Assembly: GCA_017548275.1 (NCBI GenBank)
Contig: JAFZAH010000003.1
Span: forward strand, 1-64,000
DNA from: Prevotella sp.
GTDB taxonomy: Bacteria; Bacteroidota; Bacteroidia; Bacteroidales; Bacteroidaceae
Direction of reading: 5' to 3'
DNA: 64,000 nucleotides
Below, piece by piece: positions 57,476-64,000 of this stretch. A program made the position numbers and the translations under genes. The notes under the pieces are model-generated. The model was not told the origin of the DNA and searched no databases. It saw only the letters and a program-made list of their open reading frames with translations. Positions within the stretch are counted from its first letter, which is position 1, and every line of letters begins with the position of its first letter.

Positions 57476-59152
57476 ATGCAGACATTAGACTGGATCGTCA
57501 TTGGTGTGTTTTGCTGCGCACTTATTGGCATCGTGCTTTGGGTTGTCAGTCAGAAGAACAACAACTCCGCAGACTATTTCTTGGGTGGCCGTGACGCCAC
57601 ATGGATAGCAATTGGTGCGTCAATTTTCGCATCAAACATTGGTAGTGAGCACTTGATTGGTTTGGCCGGCGCCGGTGCATCATCAGGTATGGCCATGGCC
57701 CATTGGGAGATACAAGGCTGGATGATATTGATACTCGGTTGGGTATTCGTTCCGTTCTATTCACGGTCGATGGTCTATACCATGCCAGAATTCCTGGAGC
57801 GCCGTTACAATACGCAGAGCCGCACCATCCTGTCGGTCATCTCACTGATTAGTTATGTGCTGACGAAAGTGGCCGTTACGGTATATGCTGGTGGTCTGGT
57901 GTTCCAACAGGTGTTCGGCATCAAGGAACTGTGGGGTATCGACTTCTTCTGGATTGCCGCTATCGGCCTGGTGCTGATTACCGCGCTCTATACCATCTTC
58001 GGCGGCATGAAGAGCGTTCTTTACACCTCAGTGCTTCAAACCCCGATATTGTTGCTGGGTTCGCTCATCATCCTCGTGTTGGGTCTTCGTGCCTTAGGCG
58101 GTTGGGACGACCTGCTTGCCACCTGTGGCGCAGTGACGACCAATGACTACGGTGATCACATGACCAGCCTGATACGCGACCTCAGAGACCCTGATTATCC
58201 TTGGCTCGGCGCCTTGGTAGGTTCGGCTGTCATCGGTTTCTGGTATTGGTGTACTGACCAGTACATCGTACAACGTGTGTTGTCGGGTAAGAACGAGCGC
58301 GAGGCTCGCCGCGGTACCATCTTCGGTGCTTATCTGAAACTGTTGCCCGTGTTCATCTTCCTGATTCCCGGTATGATTGCCTTTGCTTTGAGCAAGAACG
58401 GCGTGGAAGTGAATGGTGAAGTGTTCAACCTGAGCACACCCGACGCCGCCTTCCCCACCCTTGTAGCCAAGTTACTGCCTGCAGGTGTCAAAGGTCTTGT
58501 TGTCTGCGGTATTCTCGCTGCTCTGATGAGTTCACTGGCATCTCTGTTCAACTCTTCATCGATGCTGTTCACGATTGACTTCTGGAAGCGTCTGAAGCCT
58601 GAGACCTCAGAGAAACAGTTGGTCCGTATCGGTCAGATAGCCACTGTGGTGATTGTGGTACTCGGTATCCTTTGGATTCCCATCATGCGCTCTGTAGGTA
58701 ATGTGCTTTACAACTACCTGCAAGATGTGCAGAGTGTGTTGGCTCCCGGTATCGCCGCCGCGTTCCTTTTGGGTATCTGCTGGAAACGAGCATCCGCAAA
58801 AGGCGGTATGTGGGGTTTGCTCTCCGGTATCATCATCGGTCTGACCCGTCTTGGCGCCAAAGTCTATTACAGCAATGCCACAGATGCCCCGGACAGTTGG
58901 TTCAAAGCCATTTTCTATGACTTCAACTGGCTCTATTTCTGCGGTGTGATGTTGATATTCTGCTGCTTGGTTGTGATTGTGGTGAGTCTGATGACACCTG
59001 CTCCTGACCAGCAAAAGATACAGGGTCTGGTGTTTGGCACTTCTACCCCCGAGCAAAAAGCAGCCACCCGTGCCTCTTGGACAAAGTGGGATGTGTTCCA
59101 CACATGCATTATCGTGGCACTGACAATCGCATTCTATATTTACTTCTGGTAA
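57476..59152 (+). CDS. Sodium:sugar symporter (SSS family), probable L-arabinose uptake
   Basis: A 558-residue inner membrane symporter of the SGLT-like solute:sodium family with about 14 helices. Family motifs: DYFLGGRDATWIAIGASIFASNIGSEHL near residue 35 (cut here to GGRDATWIAIGASIFASN), and WYWCTDQYIVQRVLSGKN near 265. Placed before araR-araD-araA-araB and after a mutarotase, it most likely brings in L-arabinose, matching Bacteroides clusters. Confidence 0.9.
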   Translation: MQTLDWIVIGVFCCALIGIVLWVVSQKNNNSADYFLGGRDATWIAIGASIFASNIGSEHLIGLAGAGASSGMAMAHWEIQGWMILILGWVFVPFYSRSMVYTMPEFLERRYNTQSRTILSVISLISYVLTKVAVTVYAGGLVFQQVFGIKELWGIDFFWIAAIGLVLITALYTIFGGMKSVLYTSVLQTPILLLGSLIILVLGLRALGGWDDLLATCGAVTTNDYGDHMTSLIRDLRDPDYPWLGALVGSAVIGFWYWCTDQYIVQRVLSGKNEREARRGTIFGAYLKLLPVFIFLIPGMIAFALSKNGVEVNGEVFNLSTPDAAFPTLVAKLLPAGVKGLVVCGILAALMSSLASLFNSSSMLFTIDFWKRLKPETSEKQLVRIGQIATVVIVVLGILWIPIMRSVGNVLYNYLQDVQSVLAPGIAAAFLLGICWKRASAKGGMWGLLSGIIIGLTRLGAKVYYSNATDAPDSWFKAIFYDFNWLYFCGVMLIFCCLVVIVVSLMTPAPDQQKIQGLVFGTSTPEQKAATRASWTKWDVFHTCIIVALTIAFYIYFW

Positions 59153-59158
59153 TATCAG

Positions 59159-59192
59159 GTGAGCAGAGCGGCATGAATACCGCTCTGCTCAC
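59159..59192 (+). promoter_or_regulatory. Perfect 13-base-pair hairpin between the symporter and araR
   Basis: GTGAGCAGAGCGG pairs perfectly with its complement around the 8-base loop CATGAATA... (59172-59179). It starts 6 bases after the symporter's stop and ends 15 bases before araR. No T-run follows, so it may protect the upstream mRNA, act as an attenuator or reduce readthrough into araR. Confidence 0.7.
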
Positions 59193-59207
59193 TTACACAT
59201 ACAAACA

Positions 59208-59885
59208 ATGACAAGATTTTATTCAGAACACACCAAGTATTTTGTGTCTGTTGACTGTATCGTCTTCGGTTTCGACGAAGGGAAACTGAAGCTTCTTATC
59301 GGTCGCCGTCAGATGGACCCGGGGCGTGGTGAATGGTCGCTCTATGGCGGTTTCGTTCGCGATGACGAGGGTTTGGAAGAAGCGGCTCACCGTACGTTGC
59401 AAGAGTTGACGGGTTTGAAGAAGATGTACCTGAAACAGGTGGGAGCCTTCGGTGCTATCGACCGCGACCCCGGAGAGCGTGTGATTACCGTTGCGTACTG
59501 CGCGCTCATCAATGTGAAGGACTATGACGTGCGTCTATTGGAAGAGCACCAAGTGAAATGGGTGAGCCTAGACGAGATGCCCTCGCTCTACTCCGACCAC
59601 AGCGAGATGGTGCGCAAGGCGCTTAATCTGCTTCGACGCCGCATCACTACCGAGCCGCTGAGTTTCAACCTTCTGCCCGACCTGTTCACCTTGACACAGT
59701 TGCAGAAAGTGTATGAGGGCATCCTCGGCACAGAGATAGACAAGCGCAATTTCCGCAAGCGCATCAAAGCCTTCGATTTCATCGAGAAGACTGAACTGAT
59801 AGACAAGTTGACCTCGAAACGAGGCGCCGCCCTCTACCGTTTCAACAAGAAGGCATACGGTACAGACACTGCTTTCAAACTTTAG
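59208..59885 (+). CDS. araR: NUDIX-family transcription regulator AraR of arabinose use
   Basis: A 225-residue regulator with an N-terminal NUDIX-like domain (about 10-145) and a C-terminal winged helix (about 150-225, RKRIKAFDFIEKTELIDKL shortened). The same architecture and place in the cluster are those of the AraR of Bacteroides thetaiotaomicron, a repressor relieved by L-arabinose. The NUDIX box is degenerate: GGFVRDDEGLEEAAHRTLQE has RT where the hydrolase has RE and Gln in place of a metal-binding Glu, fitting a sugar sensor and not an enzyme. It probably controls the cluster around it. A four-helix-bundle gene follows. Confidence 0.88.
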   Translation: MTRFYSEHTKYFVSVDCIVFGFDEGKLKLLIGRRQMDPGRGEWSLYGGFVRDDEGLEEAAHRTLQELTGLKKMYLKQVGAFGAIDRDPGERVITVAYCALINVKDYDVRLLEEHQVKWVSLDEMPSLYSDHSEMVRKALNLLRRRITTEPLSFNLLPDLFTLTQLQKVYEGILGTEIDKRNFRKRIKAFDFIEKTELIDKLTSKRGAALYRFNKKAYGTDTAFKL

Positions 59886-59886
59886 A

Positions 59887-59920
59887 AAATTCCAAATTAC
59901 GAATTACGAATTATAATTTG
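59887..59920. repeat. AT-rich array, left flank of four-helix-bundle gene 2
   Basis: Starts one base after the araR stop with AAATTCCAAATTA and GAATTAC units of seven. The AAATTCCAAATT part is the inverse complement of a 12-base part of the right flank (60328-60362). Confidence 0.7.
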
Positions 59921-59928
59921 AATCAGGA

Positions 59929-60324
59929 ATGAAAGACAACATCATTAAGGATAAGTCGATTGAGTTTGCCATTAGAATAGTCAACCTATATAAATATTTA
60001 TTAGAAAGATCTGAGTTCGTTCTAAGCAAACAAGTGTTACGTTCTGGAACTTCCATTGGTGCCAATATTTCAGAAGCAGTCAGAGCAGAGTCGGATAAGG
60101 ATTTCATCCATAAACTTTCTATCTCTCGAAAAGAATGTTCGGAAACACTTTATTGGATAGAATTACTTCATCGATCTGAATACATTACCGCTGTGCAATA
60201 CGAATCTATCAAGAATGACTGTGAAGAACTTCTAAAGATATTGACAGCCATCATTCTCTCTTCGAAAAAAAGGCGGAAACTAAAACACTTGATTAGACGA
60301 GACTCCAAAATATGTAAAATGTAA
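59929..60324 (+). CDS. Four-helix-bundle protein (S23 / Avd-like family), copy 2
   Basis: A 131-residue paralogue of 49002-49397 with identical length. Shared pattern: [30 protein letters not shown] and the [21 protein letters not shown] stretch, while other parts have diverged strongly, so the two copies are not a recent duplication. It sits between araR and araD and is bracketed by arrays of opposite orientation, like copy 1 inside the galactose cluster. Base use is AT-richer than that of neighbours, a sign of transfer. Confidence 0.85.
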   Translation: MKDNIIKDKSIEFAIRIVNLYKYLLERSEFVLSKQVLRSGTSIGANISEAVRAESDKDFIHKLSISRKECSETLYWIELLHRSEYITAVQYESIKNDCEELLKILTAIILSSKKRRKLKHLIRRDSKICKM

Positions 60325-60327
60325 ATT

Positions 60328-60362
60328 GGAATTTGGAATTTGGAATTTGGAATTAAGAATTA
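60328..60362. repeat. Heptamer array GGAATTT (5 units), right flank of four-helix-bundle gene 2
   Basis: Units GGAATTT three times, then GGAATTA and AGAATTA. It begins 3 bases after the four-helix-bundle gene stop and ends 5 bases before the araD ATG. Confidence 0.88.
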
Positions 60363-60367
60363 AAAAA

Positions 60368-61066
60368 ATGTTAGAAGAACTCAAAGAAAAAGTATTTCGT
60401 GCGAACCTCGACTTGGTGAAGCACAACCTGGTCATTTTTACATGGGGAAATGTTTCCGGCATTGACCGCGAAAAAGGTCTCGTGGTGATTAAGCCCTCCG
60501 GCGTGGATTATGACGTGATGAAAGCCTCGGACATGGTCGTCGTTGACCTGCAGACAGGCAAAGTGGTAGAAGGCGATCTGAACCCTTCAAGCGACACCCC
60601 CACCCACCTTGTATTATATAGAGAGTTTCCCGAATTGGGCGGTATCGTGCATACACATAGCACCTATGCCACCGCTTGGGCACAAGCCGGCATGGACATC
60701 CCCAACATCGGCACAACCCACGCAGACTATTTCCATGACTGCATCCCCTGCACCGACGCGATGACCGAGGAACAGATGCCCGAATATGAGAAAGAGACGG
60801 GTGTGGTGATTGTGAACCGTTTCCGCCGCGATAACATCAACCCCGTTCACACCCCTGCCGTGCTGGTAAAAAACCATGGTCCTTTCTCATGGGGTAAGAA
60901 CCCCGACCAGGCCGTGTATCACGCCGTAGTGGCAGAGCAGGTGGCAAAGATGGCATTCATCTCGTTTACTGTCAACCCTGACACGAAGATGAACCCGCTG
61001 CTTATTGAAAAACACTTCAGTCGCAAGCACGGGCCGAATGCGTATTATGGGCAGAAGAAGAAGTAA
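60368..61066 (+). CDS. araD: L-ribulose-5-phosphate 4-epimerase
   Basis: AraD turns L-ribulose 5-phosphate into D-xylulose 5-phosphate, the last step of bacterial arabinose breakdown. This class II aldolase-fold protein of 232 residues has the zinc site [12 protein letters not shown] (near residue 95) with further His in the C-terminal half, and the [12 protein letters not shown] start. ATG 60368 (MLEELKEKV) was chosen because the in-frame codons upstream are only the heptamer array. Followed by araA. Confidence 0.94.
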   Translation: MLEELKEKVFRANLDLVKHNLVIFTWGNVSGIDREKGLVVIKPSGVDYDVMKASDMVVVDLQTGKVVEGDLNPSSDTPTHLVLYREFPELGGIVHTHSTYATAWAQAGMDIPNIGTTHADYFHDCIPCTDAMTEEQMPEYEKETGVVIVNRFRRDNINPVHTPAVLVKNHGPFSWGKNPDQAVYHAVVAEQVAKMAFISFTVNPDTKMNPLLIEKHFSRKHGPNAYYGQKKK

Positions 61067-61068
61067 CA

Positions 61069-61195
61069 GCCCCCTCCCTACCTCCCCAAGGGGAGGAGTC
61101 AACACCTGCAATATTCAAAGACAAATATTAAAAACTTAATAACTAAGACCCTTGCCCCTGTACCGGTCTTCCCCCTCGGGGGATAAAAGGGGGGC
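61069..61195. repeat. GC palindromes between araD and araA
   Basis: Two GC-rich palindromes (61069-61098 and 61151-61195) occupy much of the 138-base gap. The second has CCCCCTCGGGGG and a G-run near araA that could look like a ribosome site. Confidence 0.72.
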
Positions 61196-61204
61196 TAATA
61201 ATTC

Positions 61205-62743
61205 ATGAAACAATTTGAAAACTTAGAGATTTGGTGGGTGACTGGTGCACAGTTGCTCTATGGAGGCGACGCCGTGGTACAAGTGGACGGTCACTCAAAA
61301 GAAATGGTTAAAGGGCTGAACGAGAGCGGCATCATTCCCATCAAAGTAGTGTATAAGGGCACAGCAAACAGCAGCAAAGAGGTGGAAGACGTGATGAAAG
61401 CCGCCAACAACGAAGAGAAATGCGCAGGTATCATCACCTGGATGCACACCTTCTCTCCCGCTAAGATGTGGATTAAAGGATTGCAGGCTTTGCAGAAACC
61501 CCTACTCCACTTCCATACACAATACAACGCCGAGATTCCCTGGGAGACGATGGACATGGATTTCATGAACCTGAACCAGAGTGCTCACGGCGACATCGAG
61601 TTCGGACACATCTGCACCCGCATGCGTGTACCCCGCAAAGTGGTCTGCGGTTATTGGAAGAATGAGGAAGCCCAGAAGAAGATTGCTGTTTGGGCACGCG
61701 TAGCAGCCGGTGTTGCCGATGCTAAGAACGTGCGTTGCCTGATGTTCGGTATGAACATGAACAACGTGGCCGTGACCGACGGCGACCGTGTGGAGTTTGA
61801 ACAGCGCATGGGCTATCATGTAGATTATTATCCAGTGAGCAGCCTGATGGAATACTTCAAGAAAGTGACCGACACCGAGGCCGACGCTTTGGTAGAGGAG
61901 TACAAGAAACTGTACACCATCAAGATTGACGAGAGCGGTGAAGAAGTATATTGGGAGAAGGTGAAGAACTCCGCCAAGGCAGAGATTGCCCTCCGCCGCG
62001 TGCTGAAAGATGAAGGAGCCACCGCTTTCACGACCAACTTCGATGATCTGGGTGATGCAGATATCAACGACCCCAACTTCGTAGGTTTCGACCAGATTCC
62101 GGGTCTTGCCTCACAGCGACTCATGGAAGAGGGTTACGGTTTTGGCGCGGAAGGCGACTGGAAGACCGCTTGTCTGTATCGCACACTGTGGGTTATCCAG
62201 CAAGGCATGCCCACCGGATGCTCGTTCCTTGAGGATTACACGCTGAACTTCGCCGGCGACCGCAGTTCATGCCTTCAGAGCCACATGCTCGAGGTGTGTC
62301 CACTCATCGCCGTGGATAAGCCCAAACTCGAGGTACACTTCCTCGGCATCGGTATCCGCAAGCAGCAGACCGCCCGTCTGGTGTTCACGTCAAAGGTAGG
62401 CCGCGGTATCAAAGCCACCGTTGTTGACCTTGGCAACCGTTTCCGCCTGATTTCACAGGAAGTGGAGTGCATCGAGCCGAAACCCATGCCTAATCTGCCC
62501 GTGGCATCTGCCCTGTGGGTTCCCCAGCCTACCTTCGAGATTGGCGCTGGCGCATGGATTCTTGCCGGCGGTACACACCACAGCGCTTTCTCATATGACA
62601 TCACCGAGGAATATTGGGAAGACTTCGCAGAGATGCTCGGCATTGAGTATGTGAGAATCAACAAAGACACCAAGATCAGTGAGTTCAAACATGACTTGCA
62701 GATGAACGAGGTGTATTACATGCTGAATAAGGCTTTGAAGTAA
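61205..62743 (+). CDS. araA: L-arabinose isomerase
   Basis: AraA converts L-arabinose to L-ribulose with a manganese-dependent hydride shift. The 512-residue length is near the usual 500. Typical regions are the start LEIWWVTGAQLLYGGDA, HTFSPAKMWI, HSAFSYDIT near the end, and the segments DWKTACLYRTLWV and SFLEDYTLNF near the metal site. It is the first catabolic step after uptake and precedes araB. Confidence 0.96.
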   Translation: MKQFENLEIWWVTGAQLLYGGDAVVQVDGHSKEMVKGLNESGIIPIKVVYKGTANSSKEVEDVMKAANNEEKCAGIITWMHTFSPAKMWIKGLQALQKPLLHFHTQYNAEIPWETMDMDFMNLNQSAHGDIEFGHICTRMRVPRKVVCGYWKNEEAQKKIAVWARVAAGVADAKNVRCLMFGMNMNNVAVTDGDRVEFEQRMGYHVDYYPVSSLMEYFKKVTDTEADALVEEYKKLYTIKIDESGEEVYWEKVKNSAKAEIALRRVLKDEGATAFTTNFDDLGDADINDPNFVGFDQIPGLASQRLMEEGYGFGAEGDWKTACLYRTLWVIQQGMPTGCSFLEDYTLNFAGDRSSCLQSHMLEVCPLIAVDKPKLEVHFLGIGIRKQQTARLVFTSKVGRGIKATVVDLGNRFRLISQEVECIEPKPMPNLPVASALWVPQPTFEIGAGAWILAGGTHHSAFSYDITEEYWEDFAEMLGIEYVRINKDTKISEFKHDLQMNEVYYMLNKALK

Positions 62744-62867
62744 GCCCCCATTCTATCCCTCCCCCAGGGGAGGGCCTAATTACATTGTTTAACTATAAAA
62801 AAGATTGCCCCTATAACCTCTCAACACACCTCCCCCCTCGGGGGAGGAAGGAGGGGGGCTTATTACC
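62744..62867. repeat. GC palindrome pair between araA and araB
   Basis: Two palindromes (62744-62775 and 62821-62860). The outer ends AAGCCCCC and GGGGGGCTT are inverse complements, so the whole gap can also form one long fold that ends just before the araB ATG. Confidence 0.72.
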
Positions 62868-64000
62868 ATGACTCCAAAACAAACGATAGAATCTGGGAAA
62901 GCCATCCTCGGTATAGAGTTTGGTTCGACCCGCATTAAGGCTGTGCTCATTGACGAGGAGAACAAGCCCATCGCCCAAGGTTCCCACGAATGGGAGAACC
63001 AATTGGTTGACGGTCTTTGGACCTACAGCATCGAGGCCATCTGGTATGGTCTGCAAGACTGCTACGCCGAACTGCGCAAGGATGTGCTCCGTCAATACGA
63101 CTGTGAGATTGAGACCTTGGCCGCCATCGGTTTCAGTGCGATGATGCACGGTTATATGGCATTTGACGAAGAGCAGAAGATACTCGTTCCGTTCCGCACA
63201 TGGCGCAACACTAACACCGGCAAGGCTGCTGCAGAACTTTCCGCTCTTTTCAATTACAACATCCCCCTGCGCTGGAGCATCAGCCACCTGTATCAGTGCA
63301 TTCTCGACAATGAGGAGCATGTGAATGACATCAAATATCTTACCACACTGGCAGGTTATGTTCACTGGCAGGTGACAGGTCAGTTTGTGTTGGGTGTAGG
63401 CGACGCTTCAGGAATGATACCCGTTGACCCTAAGACGAAGACCTACGACGCTGAGATGGTACGTAAGTTCGACGAATTGGTCGCACCGAAGGGATTCTCA
63501 TGGAAATTGCTCGACATTCTGCCGAAATCGCTGAACGCTGGCGAGAACGCCGGTTTCCTCACGCCCGAGGGTGCCCAGCGATTGGATGTGAGCGGCCATC
63601 TGAAGGCAGGCATCCCCGTCTGTCCTCCCGAGGGTGACGCAGGCACCGGCATGGTGGCCACCAACGCTGTGAAGCAGCGCACAGGTAACGTGTCGGCCGG
63701 CACCTCATCATTCTCGATGATTGTGCTGGAGAAAGAACTGAGCAAGCCCTACGAGATGATAGACATGGTGACCACCCCCGACGGTTCACTTGTAGCCATG
63801 GTGCACTGCAACAACTGCACGAGCGACCTGAACGCCTGGGTGAACCTGTTCAAAGAATATCAGCAATTACTGGGAGTGCCCGTAGATATGAACGAGGTGT
63901 TCGGCAAGCTCTACAACAATGCCCTCAACGGCGATGCAGACTGCGGCGGACTCATCTCTTACAACTATATCTCCGGTGAGCCTGTGACTGGTCTGGAAGA
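62868..64000 (+). CDS. araB: Ribulokinase (partial, cut by the right edge)
   Basis: The start [20 protein letters not shown] is that of an FGGY-family sugar kinase, and 377 codons are open to the end of the window. [14 protein letters not shown] is the phosphate-1-like ATP loop, and [11 protein letters not shown] and the later [12 protein letters not shown] fit the family. As the third enzyme of the arabinose group it phosphorylates L-ribulose. The gene runs off the edge, so its end, usually near residue 530, is not seen. Confidence 0.92.
   Translation, partial: MTPKQTIESGKAILGIEFGSTRIKAVLIDEENKPIAQGSHEWENQLVDGLWTYSIEAIWYGLQDCYAELRKDVLRQYDCEIETLAAIGFSAMMHGYMAFDEEQKILVPFRTWRNTNTGKAAAELSALFNYNIPLRWSISHLYQCILDNEEHVNDIKYLTTLAGYVHWQVTGQFVLGVGDASGMIPVDPKTKTYDAEMVRKFDELVAPKGFSWKLLDILPKSLNAGENAGFLTPEGAQRLDVSGHLKAGIPVCPPEGDAGTGMVATNAVKQRTGNVSAGTSSFSMIVLEKELSKPYEMIDMVTTPDGSLVAMVHCNNCTSDLNAWVNLFKEYQQLLGVPVDMNEVFGKLYNNALNGDADCGGLISYNYISGEPVTGLE

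Noticed and set aside
60326-60367. Longer start for araD ([14 protein letters not shown])
   Set aside because: Those codons are the GGAATTT array; the conserved protein begins at MLEELKEKV.

Overview
The window comes from a chromosome of the order Bacteroidales, most likely the Prevotella group (family Prevotellaceae); the species cannot be named from this alone. The evidence is: promoters of the Bacteroidetes type (a -7 box TAnnTTTG, sometimes with TTGG about 18-19 bases upstream); an almost complete lack of Shine-Dalgarno sites; many Bacteroidetes-only protein families (DUF4199, DUF6452, DUF6048, DUF4230, DUF4738); BspA-like leucine-rich surface proteins with C-terminal tails of the type IX secretion kind; and an L-arabinose cluster governed by a NUDIX-type AraR. 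There are no phage genes, insertion sequences, CRISPR arrays or SusC/SusD pairs.

Layout. 1-3.8 kb: a minus-strand operon fabD - GH13 glycosidase - SanA-like protein - AlaX-like tRNA editing protein. 4-8.2 kb: a minus-strand group of DUF3857 exported protein, sugar O-acetyltransferase and a two-domain exported esterase. 8.5-14.7 kb: a plus-strand run of exported histidine phosphatase, GH29 alpha-fucosidase and GH2 beta-galactosidase. 14.8-15.8 kb: nitroreductase lipoprotein, then an SRP RNA and a tRNA-Thr four bases apart, followed by duplicated terminators. 15.9-34.4 kb: mostly housekeeping genes (DUF4199, GT2, two DUF proteins, ApbE, Crp-like regulator, DMT transporter, TruA, M3 peptidase, dCMP deaminase, CtpA-type protease, DciA-like protein, RecF, TPR protein, RibH, DUF4738, two DUF4230, AGCS symporter, MBL-fold lipoprotein). 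34.4-45.9 kb: two large leucine-rich surface proteins, each followed by a small protein, in long gene-free stretches packed with repeats. 45.9-50.7 kb: a galactose cluster (galM, MFS transporter, galK). 50.8-56 kb: two exported proteins and an exported amylase with its own small trailing gene. 56.2-64 kb: an L-arabinose cluster (exported mutarotase, sodium:sugar symporter, araR, araD, araA, araB), cut by the right edge.

How it works together. The galactose and arabinose clusters take up sugars freed from plant or host glycans and send them to glycolysis (galactose 1-phosphate) and the pentose phosphate pathway (xylulose 5-phosphate). The exported fucosidase, beta-galactosidase, esterase and amylase can supply such sugars.

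The most unusual content is of three kinds. (1) A cassette seen three times: a large exported protein with a shared cysteine-PF module and sorting-like tail, followed 18-25 bases later by a small protein that begins with a YI-x-PE-like motif and ends in Trp plus acidic residues; two of the three small genes have a very strong Shine-Dalgarno site, rare in this phylum. (2) Short tandem arrays with a strict 7-base period in several unrelated sequence families, plus an 8-base family, lying at gene ends and once inside a gene. (3) Two genes for four-helix-bundle (S23/Avd-like) proteins, one in each sugar cluster, each bracketed by inverted copies of such arrays. These are the best candidates here for undescribed biology.
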